Shown: positions 15,761-25,122 of the stretch, one piece after another | Position numbering within the stretch: the stretch's first letter is position 1 | Layout of the letters: every line of letters begins with the position of its first letter | Source: Lachnospira sp. UBA2821 | GTDB taxonomy: Bacteria > Bacillota > Clostridia > Lachnospirales > Lachnospiraceae | Assembly: GCA_002351535.1 (NCBI GenBank) | Contig: DEGR01000050.1 | Span: 1-49,222 of the forward strand | Reading direction: 5' to 3' | DNA length: 49,222 bases | The notes under the pieces: generated by a model | Seen by the model: the letters and a program-made list of their open reading frames with translations, nothing else | Database searches by the model: none | What the model was told of the DNA's origin: nothing | Translations under genes and position numbers: made by a program

Positions 15761-16675
15761 ATGGAAATATTAAGACTTTTATGTGAAATTCGTACTCCAA
15801 TACTTGATACTTTAACAATGATTATTACCTATCTTGGCTCAGGAATATTCTTTTTAATACTTATATGTCTTATATTCTGGTGCGTGGATAAAGGATTTGC
15901 TTATCGCCTTGCTTATATTTCCTTAGTATCCTCCGTTTTTATTCAGGGATTAAAGATACTTATTAAAATACCACGTCCATGGGTTATTGATAAAAGCTTT
16001 GAACCTGTCAAAGCCGCAAAAGCTACGGCTGAAGGTTATTCCTGCCCGAGCGGTCATGCCGGTCAGGCTACGGCACTTGCCACTACATTTTCTTCAGCAA
16101 CAGGAAATATCGCATTAAAGATTATATGTTATGTATTAATGATACTAGTTATATTCTCAAGAATGTACCTCGGGGTTCATACCCCACTCGATGTTGCTCT
16201 TGGTTTCGCTATAGCATTTGTACTGTCACTTATCATTAATTACTATTGTAATAACTATGAATTATCAGATACTGCTATACGAAAATTTAACATATTCGCA
16301 GGTATTATCACCATTGCTGTTTTAGCATATACATTATATCTGTGGATTACCGGATTTAACGCACAGATTACTGATTTGAGCAGTTGTGCCGGTGTATGTG
16401 GTCTGGCTTTTGGTATAATTATAGGAAGAAGTATAGAACGCAGATATATTAATTTCGATGAAAAAGCTGCAACTCTTCCAATGCAGATATTAAAATTTGT
16501 TATCGGAATAATTATACTCGCTGTATTTCATTTTGCTGCTTCAATTATTACTAAAAGCTTTTTCCCTGAATTTATTCCTGCATACTTTATATATCATCTT
16601 ATAGATTCATTGTATATCGTATGTATATATCCTTTGGTTATTCGAAAATACTTTACGAATCCTTATATATTATAA
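15761..16675 (+). CDS. PAP2-family membrane phosphatase
   Basis: The product is 304 aa with several membrane spans. The acid phosphatase/haloperoxidase signature is complete: KIPRPWV (C1), PSGHAGQAT (C2) and SRMYLGVHTPLDV (C3, catalytic His and Asp). Such enzymes dephosphorylate undecaprenyl pyrophosphate or phosphatidic/PG phosphate; the substrate cannot be told from sequence. The C-terminal half (about 165-304) adds four or so further spans beyond the minimal PAP2 core. Start: the ATG at 15761 sits five bases after GGAGG, while the ATG at 15749 overlaps that site. Confidence 0.9.
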   Translation: MEILRLLCEIRTPILDTLTMIITYLGSGIFFLILICLIFWCVDKGFAYRLAYISLVSSVFIQGLKILIKIPRPWVIDKSFEPVKAAKATAEGYSCPSGHAGQATALATTFSSATGNIALKIICYVLMILVIFSRMYLGVHTPLDVALGFAIAFVLSLIINYYCNNYELSDTAIRKFNIFAGIITIAVLAYTLYLWITGFNAQITDLSSCAGVCGLAFGIIIGRSIERRYINFDEKAATLPMQILKFVIGIIILAVFHFAASIITKSFFPEFIPAYFIYHLIDSLYIVCIYPLVIRKYFTNPYIL

Positions 16676-16686
16676 TTAGTAACTAT

Positions 16687-16737
16687 AAAAAACAGAAGAT
16701 AGTCAGGATATGTTACCTTAACTATCTTCTGTTTTTT
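16687..16737. terminator. Bidirectional terminator
   Basis: AAAAAACAGAAGATAGT and ACTATCTTCTGTTTTTT are exact complements around a 17-nt loop. It serves the PAP2 gene (plus) and yigZ (minus). Confidence 0.85.
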
Positions 16738-16756
16738 ATGTGTTTTTTTAATATTT

Positions 16757-17407
16757 TCACACCACTATAGTTTTCCCTTTATGTATTCCATAGCACACAT
16801 CACCAGTCTTGTCAATCACTGCTTTTCCTGATGTAGCCTCTGTTATACTCTCTACAAATTTATTATAATTATCTACAGGAACTATTACATCCATATTTAC
16901 ATTTTCACCATATTCGGTATTCATCTCAGATGCTTCTAAAGTTGCCACCAGATACTGCAATTTGCCGATTCCAGTATAATCAGTCGTAACATTAATCCTT
17001 ATCCCCTGCAGCTTATCAATCACAACACTTCTCTCTATCGCATCAATTGATGACTTCTGATATGCTCTTACAAGTCCTCCTGTTCCAAGTAAAACTCCTC
17101 CAAAATATCTTGTAACAACCATAACAACATTTCTCAATCCTGAGCCTGCTATGACATCAAGAATCGGTTTTCCTGCTGTTCCGCCGGGTTCTCCGTCATC
17201 GCTAAAGCGTTGTATTTCGTTTCTTTCTCCCAGAATGTAGGCATAACAGTTATGCCTCGCATCCCAGTATTCCTTTTTTAGTTCATTGATATATGCAATT
17301 GCATCTTCTTCACTTTCAATCTCCTTTAAATGTGCTATAAATTTTGATTTTTTCTCTTCATATTCACCAATGCCTGATTCTATCAGTATTTTCTCTCTAT
17401 TATCCAT
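16757..17407 (-). CDS. yigZ: YigZ/IMPACT family protein
   Basis: The product is 216 aa from the ATG at 17407, six bases after TGGAG. The ATG at 17467 would add 20 residues without a ribosome binding site, and 216 aa matches the family. The N-terminal UPF0029 domain shows EKKSKFIAHL, HNCYAYILG, RFSDDGEPGGTAGKPIL and VTRYFGGVLLGTGGLVRAY; a smaller C-terminal DUF1949 domain follows. The molecular role is poorly known (eukaryotic IMPACT regulates translation). It is single gene, divergent from the PBP gene. Confidence 0.92.
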   Translation of the reverse strand: MDNREKILIESGIGEYEEKKSKFIAHLKEIESEEDAIAYINELKKEYWDARHNCYAYILGERNEIQRFSDDGEPGGTAGKPILDVIAGSGLRNVVMVVTRYFGGVLLGTGGLVRAYQKSSIDAIERSVVIDKLQGIRINVTTDYTGIGKLQYLVATLEASEMNTEYGENVNMDVIVPVDNYNKFVESITEATSGKAVIDKTGDVCYGIHKGKTIVV

Positions 17408-17542
17408 GTCTGTCTCCATTCCGCTAATACTTTTCATATTCTTCTCTTCAGCATGAACTGTTTCCATGACTTATTTTATATCAATATAACACATAACTAT
17501 TTAAAATGATATACAATTTAACCGTCATATACCTGCTACAGC

Positions 17543-17571
17543 TTTACACACTTTTTTATATTTGTTATAAT
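17543..17571 (+). promoter_or_regulatory. Sigma-A promoter of the class A PBP gene
   Basis: TTTACA (17543-17548) and TATAAT (17566-17571) are 17 nt apart, with TG one base before the -10 (extended -10). Confidence 0.82.
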
Positions 17572-17638
17572 ACTACTGTTTATAAGATTGTCTTTACGGC
17601 TCATCTTATTTGTATGTATTGAAAGGAATTATATTTAT

Positions 17639-20059
17639 ATGAATTTTAATAATAAAAATTATAACTATACTAATACTCTTAATAAAAGAAAGAGTATGAA
17701 TTCAACACCGGCAAAACTTAAGACAAAATTTTATGTCAATGCTTTCAAAATATTTATTTTTGCCATGGTATCAATATTTGTCGTTGTAGTTTTTGCCGGT
17801 TTTGGAATGATAAGCGGTATTATCGATTCCGCTCCTTCTGTTGATGATATCAACATTGCCCCTTCCGGCAATTCAACTACTATTTATGACTGTGACGGTA
17901 ATATTATAACTAAACTTGTCCAATCAGGTTCTAACAGAGAATCTGTATCCATAGATTCTATTCCAAAATGTCTTCAATATGCATTTATAGACATCGAAGA
18001 TGAACGTTTTTACCAGCACAACGGTATTGATATACAGGGAATTATAAGAGCCGGCTTTGTAGCCTTATCTACCGGTGATATGTCACAGGGTGCCAGCACA
18101 ATTACACAACAGCTTCTCAAAAACAATGTATTGAATGGCGGAAATGAGGCTTCTTACGGCGAACTTTTCAAACGTAAATTTCAGGAGCAATATCTTGCTC
18201 TCGAACTTGAAAAGTCTACCACAAAGCCATATATACTTGAAAGTTACCTAAACACAATCAATCTTGGACAGAATTGTCTTGGCGTACAGGCTGCTGCAAA
18301 AAGATATTTTAACAAATCGGTGTCAGAAATTAACCTTTCCGAAGCTGCAGTAATTGCGTCAATAACTAAAAGTCCTACTAAGTATAACCCTATATCACAC
18401 CCTGAAAATAATGCTGACAGACGCAAACTTGTCCTTAAAAATATGTTAACCAACGGTCATATCACTCAGGATGAATTTGACGCTGCCCTTGCAGATGATG
18501 TATATTCCAGAATCCAGACTGTTAATGTTGATACATCCTCATCCGACCCTTATTCATATTTTGTCGATGCACTTATTGATGATTTGTTAGAAGATTTACA
18601 GGAACAAAAGGGATATTCACGTACCCAGGCATATAACGTTTTATACAGCAGTGGTCTTAAAATATACACTACGCAGGACCCTTCGATACAGAATATATGT
18701 GATACAGAATGTAACAATCCTGAGAATTATCCTTCAACTGTCAGATATTCCATTAACTGGGCATGGTCCGTTAAACATGTTGATGGCACTGTTAATAATT
18801 ACTCCGAGGCAGACATTGAATATTACAACAAAACATTACTTGGAAAGCATAATTTCCACCTTACATTCGATTCACCTGAAGAAGCTGACCAATATATCGC
18901 AGCATTTAAAACAGAGTACCATAAAGATGGTGACTCAGACCTTGGTGAAACACTTGTATATACATTACAGCCGCAGGTATCATTTACTGTAATGGACCAG
19001 AAGACCGGATATGTCAAAGCTGTCGTCGGAGGGCGTGGTGAAAAAACTGCAAGTCTGACCCTTAACAGAGCCACTGATACAAAGCGTCAGCCGGGTTCAT
19101 GCTTTAAGGTTCTGTCGACTTATGCTCCTGCTCTTGATACAGCAGGATATACTCTCGCAACATTAGTGGAAGATTCACCTTTCTACGATGTTAACGGACG
19201 TAAAGTTAGCAACTGGTGGGGAGATTCATACAGAGGTCCTTCTACTCTAAGAGAAGGTATAAGAGATTCCATGAACGTTGTTACAACCAAAATACTGACA
19301 GATATAACTCCTCAACTTGGATATGATTATCTGCAGAACTTCGGAATCACTACCCTTGTATCTGAGAAAACACTTGAAGACGGTTCTGTTGTATCCGATG
19401 TTGGTCAGTCCCTTGCTCTTGGAGGAATAACATACGGTGTAACTAACCTTGAGTTATGTGCCGCCTATGCATCTATTGCCAACAATGGTATATACACCAA
19501 ACCAATAATGTATACAAAAGTTGTCAACAACAAAGGTAAAACTATACTCGAAAATTCAGGAAACACTCATACAGTAATAAAAGATTCAACCGCATGGCTT
19601 CTCACAAATGCCATGCAGGATGTTGTTACTGCCGGAACCGGTAAATTATGTGCCGTTCCCGGTATGACTGTAGCCGGTAAAACAGGTACAACTTCTGATG
19701 ATGTTGATATATGGTTTTCAGGTTATACGCCTTATCTTACCGCTACAATCTGGTCGGGTTATGATAATAATGACAGCTTATCAAATACTGCCTATCATGA
19801 AACTCTGTGGAGTAAAATAATGACCCAGATTGATTCAGTGAAAGGTTATAATGAAGATCCCGGCTTCCCACAACCTGATTCGGTTGTAAAAGAAAAGATT
19901 TGTTCATCTTCTAATAAAGCTGCCGTTGATGGTGCATGTCCATCATCATCAGTGCGTGAAGAATATTTCGCAAAGAGCAATACTATTACAGAGCAATGTA
20001 ATGTGCATTATCAGTCACATTCTTCTAAAAAGAAAGAAAATTCTGATAACGATGAATGA
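17639..20059 (+). CDS. Class A penicillin-binding protein (PBP1A-like)
   Basis: This 806-aa bifunctional peptidoglycan synthase is anchored by one N-terminal span (about 33-57). The glycosyltransferase GT51 domain has catalytic Glu120 in IEDERFYQHNG, then GASTITQQLLKN, KRKFQEQYLALELE and ESYLNTINLGQN. The transpeptidase has Ser487 in RQPGSCFK, SMN at 544 and KTGT at 681. A short Ser/Lys tail ends the protein. Start: the ATG at 17639 follows AAAGGA; the longer frame from the TTG at 17588 begins only about ten bases after the predicted transcription start and lacks a site. The 3' end nearly touches convergent spoVAE. Confidence 0.96.
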   Translation: MNFNNKNYNYTNTLNKRKSMNSTPAKLKTKFYVNAFKIFIFAMVSIFVVVVFAGFGMISGIIDSAPSVDDINIAPSGNSTTIYDCDGNIITKLVQSGSNRESVSIDSIPKCLQYAFIDIEDERFYQHNGIDIQGIIRAGFVALSTGDMSQGASTITQQLLKNNVLNGGNEASYGELFKRKFQEQYLALELEKSTTKPYILESYLNTINLGQNCLGVQAAAKRYFNKSVSEINLSEAAVIASITKSPTKYNPISHPENNADRRKLVLKNMLTNGHITQDEFDAALADDVYSRIQTVNVDTSSSDPYSYFVDALIDDLLEDLQEQKGYSRTQAYNVLYSSGLKIYTTQDPSIQNICDTECNNPENYPSTVRYSINWAWSVKHVDGTVNNYSEADIEYYNKTLLGKHNFHLTFDSPEEADQYIAAFKTEYHKDGDSDLGETLVYTLQPQVSFTVMDQKTGYVKAVVGGRGEKTASLTLNRATDTKRQPGSCFKVLSTYAPALDTAGYTLATLVEDSPFYDVNGRKVSNWWGDSYRGPSTLREGIRDSMNVVTTKILTDITPQLGYDYLQNFGITTLVSEKTLEDGSVVSDVGQSLALGGITYGVTNLELCAAYASIANNGIYTKPIMYTKVVNNKGKTILENSGNTHTVIKDSTAWLLTNAMQDVVTAGTGKLCAVPGMTVAGKTGTTSDDVDIWFSGYTPYLTATIWSGYDNNDSLSNTAYHETLWSKIMTQIDSVKGYNEDPGFPQPDSVVKEKICSSSNKAAVDGACPSSSVREEYFAKSNTITEQCNVHYQSHSSKKKENSDNDE

Positions 20060-20061
20060 TT

Positions 20062-20418
20062 TTATTTTTTCATTTTTGAATCAAAGAAAATTGAAGCAAT
20101 ATATCCGAACACAAGCGCTGCAGATATTCCTACAGCGCTTGATTTAAATCCTCCCATAAAGATTCCTATAAATCCCTCGCTGTCTACCATTTCCTTAACA
20201 CCTTTAAACAAAACATTTCCAAACCCCATAAGTGGCACTGTAGCCCCACATCCAGCCCATTTAACGAATGGTTCATAGATTCCCACTGCCCCCAGTATAC
20301 AACCTATAACAACAAGCCCTACCATGATTCTTCCGGGCATAAGTTTTGTTTTATCCATAAATATCTGCACAATCGCACATATAACTCCACCTACAAGAAA
20401 TGCTAATAAATAATCCAT
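20062..20418 (-). CDS. spoVAE: Stage V sporulation protein AE
   Basis: This 118-aa membrane protein has about four spans and characteristic segments FLVGGVICAIVQIFMDKTK, GRIMVGLVVIGCILGAVGIY and KWAGCGATVPLMGFGN. It is part of the SpoVA channel that moves dipicolinic acid into the forespore and out at germination. It is downstream of spoVAD (18-bp gap), AAGGAG before the ATG. It lies convergent to, and two bases from, the PBP gene. Confidence 0.95.
   Translation of the reverse strand: MDYLLAFLVGGVICAIVQIFMDKTKLMPGRIMVGLVVIGCILGAVGIYEPFVKWAGCGATVPLMGFGNVLFKGVKEMVDSEGFIGIFMGGFKSSAVGISAALVFGYIASIFFDSKMKK
20112..20141. terminator. GC-rich hairpin inside the spoVAE 3' end, possible terminator for the PBP transcript
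   Basis: CAAGCGCTG (20112-20120) and CAGCGCTTG (20133-20141) are perfect complements. They lie about 53 nt past the PBP stop, within the coding end of convergent spoVAE. No strong U-tract follows, so its terminator activity is uncertain. Confidence 0.35.
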
Positions 20419-20436
20419 ATCTTTCTCCTTTTATAA

Positions 20437-21447
20437 TCACATTTTTTCGCAATTAAGCATAACAGCATGTGCTATACCCGGCACGCTCTGCCCCTCATTG
20501 AAACTTACCGGTGACATCAATGCCCCCGTCGGTATAAAAAGAACTCTTTTCCATTCTTTCTTCTCCATTTTTTTCAATATATACCCACACAATATTGAAG
20601 CACTACAACCACATCCGCTTCCCCCACTGTGTGTATCCTGTGTCTCAGCATCGTACATCTCTATACCACAATCATAATGTCTGTCAGCTATGTCATATCC
20701 TTTTTCTTTCAACAGGTCAATTAATATCCGCTGCCCGACATATCCAAGGTCACCTGTTATTATTTTGTCATAATACCCGGCATTTATGTTATTATCCCTG
20801 AAATTATTATATATTACATCTGCCGCTGCAGGTGCCATACATGCTCCCATATTCATAGAATCCTTAACACCGTAATCTACTATTTTTCCTGTTGTTATTC
20901 CCTCTATATACACTTTTCCTGATGAATTACCTATTATCACACTGCCACATCCTGTAACTGTCCACGTGGCTGACAAAGGTCTCTGATTACCATACTCCAG
21001 TGGAAATCTGAACGTCTTCTCAGCACTTGCAAAATGTGATGATGCCAGCGAGATAACCTTATCCGCAAATCCTCCACCGACCGTTATTGCTCCAAGGCTT
21101 ATTGCCTCCCCCATAGTAGAACATGCTCCATATAGTCCAAAAAATGGTATATTCAGCTCTCCTATTCCAAATGTTGTTGCGATAAGCTGTCCCAAAAGAT
21201 CACCTGCAAAAATATATCTTATATCCTCAGCGTTTGTATTTGCCTTTTTTAATAACATTTTCACTGTATCATACTGAAGTCTGCTCTCTGCCTGGTCCCA
21301 ATTATCCTGTCCTATCTTATCATCATCCAATACCATGTCGAATTCATGCCCTAATGGTCCCTCTCCTTCTTTATGTCCCACAATAGAAGCCATCTCTATT
21401 ATTGCCGGTCTGTTTTCAAAAATAATACTCTGCTTCCCTACTATCAT
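20437..21447 (-). CDS. spoVAD: Stage V sporulation protein AD
   Basis: This 336-aa soluble protein has a thiolase-like fold and binds dipicolinic acid in the SpoVA complex. Family segments include SIIFENRPAIIEMASIVG, GPLGHEFD, FFGLYGACSTMGEAISLGA, NQRPLSATWTVTGCGS and DTHSGGSGCGCSASILCGYIL. It is the first gene of a spoVAD-spoVAE pair. spoVAC, normally immediately upstream, is 4.5 kb away on the opposite strand. Confidence 0.96.
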   Translation of the reverse strand: MIVGKQSIIFENRPAIIEMASIVGHKEGEGPLGHEFDMVLDDDKIGQDNWDQAESRLQYDTVKMLLKKANTNAEDIRYIFAGDLLGQLIATTFGIGELNIPFFGLYGACSTMGEAISLGAITVGGGFADKVISLASSHFASAEKTFRFPLEYGNQRPLSATWTVTGCGSVIIGNSSGKVYIEGITTGKIVDYGVKDSMNMGACMAPAAADVIYNNFRDNNINAGYYDKIITGDLGYVGQRILIDLLKEKGYDIADRHYDCGIEMYDAETQDTHSGGSGCGCSASILCGYILKKMEKKEWKRVLFIPTGALMSPVSFNEGQSVPGIAHAVMLNCEKM

Positions 21448-21593
21448 AATTATTAATCATTCCTTTCATTCAATAATAATCATTGTTTCATAATTATTAT
21501 TACCAAATACACATTGAATTAATTGCATTTTTTTTGTAAAATAGTAACTATTGAGAGTAAAATATATACATAAATTTTAATGGAGGTACTACT

Positions 21594-23204
21594 ATGGCAT
21601 GGTATGATAATGCAGTATTTTATCACATATATCCGCTTGGTTTATGTGGCTGTTCTAAAGAAAATAATGGAGAAAGCGAAAGTCATTTCGACAAATTAAC
21701 ACAGTGGGCAGACCACGTTAAAGATATGGAATGTACCGCAATATACATAGGTCCGCTTTTTGAATCTGTAGGACATGGCTATGAAACTACTGATTACAGA
21801 ATGGTCGACCGCCGACTTGGAACTAATGACGATTTTAAAAAATGGGTTAAGCATTGTCATGACATAGGTCTTAAGGTTATCGTTGACGGTGTCTTTAACC
21901 ACACCGGACGTCGTTTCTTTGCATTCGAAGATATAAAGAATAATCGTGAGAATTCAAGATATAAAGACTGGTATTGTAATGTCAATTTCTACGGTAATAA
22001 TGAATACAATGATGGTTTTTGTTATGATAACTGGGGTGGATATAACCTGCTTGTCAAACTTAACCTTCGTAATCCGGAAGTAAAAAATTATCACTTTGAC
22101 ACTGTAAGATTCTGGGTAAATGAATTCGACATAGACGGTATCCGTCTTGATGCTGCAGATGTTCTTGACTTTGACTTTATGTCTGAACTCCGTCATGTAA
22201 CAGACAGCCTAAAACCTGACTTCTGGCTTATGGGTGAAGTCATACATGGCGATTACAGCAGATGGGCTAATAATAACATGCTTCATTCAGTTACAAACTA
22301 TGAATTACATAAAGGTCTTTTCTCAGGACACAATGACCATAACTATTTCGAAATTGCACATTCTATCAAGAGACTAAACGATATATGTCATGGCATAAGA
22401 TTATATACATTTACAGATAACCATGACGTTGAGCGAATTGCCACAAAGCTTAACAACAAAGCCCATCTTTATAATGTAGCAATATTACAATACACTGTAC
22501 CGGGAATTCCTTCTATATATTACGGTTCTGAATTCAGCATTGAAGGCCGTAAGGAAAACGGTTCAGACTGGTCTCTGCGCCCATGTCTTAACCTTGACGA
22601 TTTTAAATCATATTATGATAACAACGATGTTACTAAGCTTTTCAGAAAGCTCGGCAGATTAAAGAAACAATTCCCTGAACTTACATACGGTGACTACAGA
22701 GAATTACATTTAACAACAAGACAATTCGCATTTGCAAGAGTTCTTGATAATCAGGCTGTTATCGTCGTTCTGAATAATGATGATAATCCTTCACATATGG
22801 AGATTAATCTTCCTATAGCAGCTTCAAATGCTGTTGACCTTCTTGAAAATGATATTGAAGAGCCTGTAAACTCTGCTGAGGACAATTCAGAGGAGATAAA
22901 GAATAATGTTCTTGCAAAGCTTGACATTGCAAATACATCATATAAGGACATAAAGAAAGCTCTTAAAGAAATAGAAAAAGCTGTATCAAAAGGCGACAGT
23001 ATAGACGGATTTTCTGCAGCATTATCCGACACAATTGATAAATTTGAAAATGATTGTAAAGAAATCTTTACTGCAGCAGGCTGTAACGTAACTGTTACAG
23101 CAGACCACGGAGATTTGAGCGGATATAAACAATGCAATCTAGATAACGGAAGACTTATCGTTGATATACCTGCTAACTACGGTACGGTAATTCTTGTAAA
23201 TTAA
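21594..23204 (+). CDS. Cytosolic GH13 alpha-amylase-family glycosidase with helical insert
   Basis: The product is 536 aa with no signal peptide. The TIM-barrel motifs are VIVDGVFNHTG, GIRLDAAD (nucleophile Asp186), LMGEVI (acid/base Glu215) and FTDNHDVER (Asp278), as in maltodextrin-acting enzymes. The C-terminal beta domain begins at about 375 but is interrupted by roughly 75 residues (about 420-495) of acidic, helical sequence (DIKKALKEIEKAVSKGD ...) before the final strands GRLIVDIPANYGTVILV. Substrate is unknown. The gene sits inside the broken spoVA locus, divergent from spoVAD; a role with storage glucan is conjecture. GGAGG lies before the ATG. Confidence 0.88.
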   Translation: MAWYDNAVFYHIYPLGLCGCSKENNGESESHFDKLTQWADHVKDMECTAIYIGPLFESVGHGYETTDYRMVDRRLGTNDDFKKWVKHCHDIGLKVIVDGVFNHTGRRFFAFEDIKNNRENSRYKDWYCNVNFYGNNEYNDGFCYDNWGGYNLLVKLNLRNPEVKNYHFDTVRFWVNEFDIDGIRLDAADVLDFDFMSELRHVTDSLKPDFWLMGEVIHGDYSRWANNNMLHSVTNYELHKGLFSGHNDHNYFEIAHSIKRLNDICHGIRLYTFTDNHDVERIATKLNNKAHLYNVAILQYTVPGIPSIYYGSEFSIEGRKENGSDWSLRPCLNLDDFKSYYDNNDVTKLFRKLGRLKKQFPELTYGDYRELHLTTRQFAFARVLDNQAVIVVLNNDDNPSHMEINLPIAASNAVDLLENDIEEPVNSAEDNSEEIKNNVLAKLDIANTSYKDIKKALKEIEKAVSKGDSIDGFSAALSDTIDKFENDCKEIFTAAGCNVTVTADHGDLSGYKQCNLDNGRLIVDIPANYGTVILVN

Positions 23205-23226
23205 CTGACTTAACAGTACAATAATA

Positions 23227-23285
23227 TGCCCCATGAAAGTGTAACATTTCATAATTAACCTATTACACTCCCATGGGGCATTTCT
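23227..23285. terminator. Bidirectional terminator
   Basis: TGCCCCATG plus AGTGTAA pairs with TTACACT plus CATGGGGCA, followed by TTTCTTTT. It separates the convergent GH13 and lysozyme genes. Confidence 0.82.
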
Positions 23286-23286
23286 T

Positions 23287-25119
23287 TTATCTTGTATTCG
23301 CCTGTACTTTATCTGACGCAGGTCCTACAGTTGTTATTCCATTTTTAATAACGTATGGATATATCCTGTAATAATATGCTCTCTTCCTTTTTAATCCTGT
23401 ATTTTTATATGTTACATTTGCACTTCCCTTTACCGTTGCCACTTTTACATATTTGCCATTATATGAATCGGACCTATATATCCTGTATCCACTTGCAATA
23501 CTCACCCTGTTCCATTTAATTGAAACATAATTAGCTGATTTATATGATTGCCTTAAATTCTTCACTTTAGGAATATTGTACGGTTCAACCTTAAATAAAC
23601 TTTCCAATACAGTATAACTGCCTGTCGTTGTAGTGACATTAATTCTGTAATAATACTGTTTTCCGGGTAATTTGTGAAATAAAAGACTCTGGTTCATTAT
23701 ATTAAGGTCAATTTTGTTATCTGAACAGTCGACTCTCTTTTCATAAACAGGTTGTTTTCCACCCTTTTTCTTATATATCCCTGCATTTACACTCACTATC
23801 GTGTCGGAACTTGCTATGTCTCCACAAAGCATAAACTTATTTCCACATTCATACACACCCGGCTTATTATATGACCATATTGCAGGTACATTTGAAGCTA
23901 CAATAAAATCTTTATTCATAAGATTATATGTACCATCCTCAGTTGTAATATATATTTTATAATAATACTGTCCTTCCCTGAGTTTATCAAATAAAATATA
24001 TTTATCAACATCTGAAATATTATATGTGTTTGAATTAACCTGAACTGTTTTGCCTGTTGCTGATTTTCCTCTGCTATCCGTAACCACTACTTTTATTTTA
24101 CTGATTTTTTTGTCCGATGAGACATTTCCCTTTACCGAAAAGCCTCTCCCTTTATTTATTAACGAAGGGTATGACGGATTCCCAAGCTTAGGTGCTCTTG
24201 TTTTTATATTTATATCACCATATTCATTCCATACCGACTTTGCAAAATTCCCCCTGAAAATAGCTGTTTTTTCTTTGTCCTGTGGAACTTCATATTCATA
24301 ACACCATATATATGCTGCATCATATGCTATCTGTGCCTTATCTTCAGCTTCTTTTATGTTCTTTATATCATTAAGCACACCATTGTATGACGTTGTAAAC
24401 TCATAAAATAAATACTTTAACTGTGTATTTATATCACGATAATCAAGTCCTGACCTTGCACCAAATTTAACAAGCTCCGTTCTTCTTCCTGTCGAAGAAG
24501 TACGTGGATAGTTTGTCCACTGGCACAAACCATATCCACCTCCATTATCCCATGTATAGCCATATTCAATGTTGTCAGCAATGCAATTTGATTCACAATA
24601 AATATTTGCCGCAATTCCACATGCTGCCGCTGAGCTAAGTCCCATCGTGTTAGTGAGATAATTTATAATCTTCTTCATATTTTTATTTGATTTGTATGAC
24701 GATGCTTTTGATAACTCTGAGCCGGCATTCTCCTCCACACATTCATCACCAAAGCAGACAAATACATATGGAAGCTTTTTCTCATCATTCAATTCACTAT
24801 GTATTTCCAGATTCTGCTCATCAATAACCGGAATAAACTGATATGCATAGTATGAAGTTGTATCATAATTATCTGTAAAACATTTCCAATGTACCTTTAC
24901 AGATGTTCTTGTACCATCAGATACCAATGTAAGCTCCTGTGGCAGATTTCTATTTATTTCTTCTACGGTTATTTTGCTGTTAAAATAATAAAATTTCTGT
25001 TCAGGCTCTTCAATTCTTACATCTTCATACACTTCATCCGCATATATATCCGTCTTCATACCAGCCAAAGACAATAACACTGATATTATAAACACACAAA
25101 ATATTTTACACTTTTTCAT
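23287..25119 (-). CDS. Secreted cell-wall hydrolase: phage-tail-type lysozyme with duplicated modules and FnIII
   Basis: The product is 610 aa. It has a signal peptide (1-27) and an N-terminal region without match. A Phage_lysozyme2-like domain spans about 145-300 (MGLSSAAACGIAANIYCESNC, probable catalytic Glu176; GGYGLCQW). Two homologous beta modules follow at about 305-405 and 406-515; compare ILFDKLREGQYYYKIYITTEDGTY with LLFHKLPGKQYYYRINVTTTTGSY. A fibronectin III-like domain (515-610) ends the protein. It probably cleaves peptidoglycan outside the cell. It starts three bases after thyX stops, so the two are co-transcribed. Involvement in sporulation is only suggested by location. Confidence 0.83.
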   Translation of the reverse strand: MKKCKIFCVFIISVLLSLAGMKTDIYADEVYEDVRIEEPEQKFYYFNSKITVEEINRNLPQELTLVSDGTRTSVKVHWKCFTDNYDTTSYYAYQFIPVIDEQNLEIHSELNDEKKLPYVFVCFGDECVEENAGSELSKASSYKSNKNMKKIINYLTNTMGLSSAAACGIAANIYCESNCIADNIEYGYTWDNGGGYGLCQWTNYPRTSSTGRRTELVKFGARSGLDYRDINTQLKYLFYEFTTSYNGVLNDIKNIKEAEDKAQIAYDAAYIWCYEYEVPQDKEKTAIFRGNFAKSVWNEYGDINIKTRAPKLGNPSYPSLINKGRGFSVKGNVSSDKKISKIKVVVTDSRGKSATGKTVQVNSNTYNISDVDKYILFDKLREGQYYYKIYITTEDGTYNLMNKDFIVASNVPAIWSYNKPGVYECGNKFMLCGDIASSDTIVSVNAGIYKKKGGKQPVYEKRVDCSDNKIDLNIMNQSLLFHKLPGKQYYYRINVTTTTGSYTVLESLFKVEPYNIPKVKNLRQSYKSANYVSIKWNRVSIASGYRIYRSDSYNGKYVKVATVKGSANVTYKNTGLKRKRAYYYRIYPYVIKNGITTVGPASDKVQANTR

Positions 25120-25122
25120 AGG

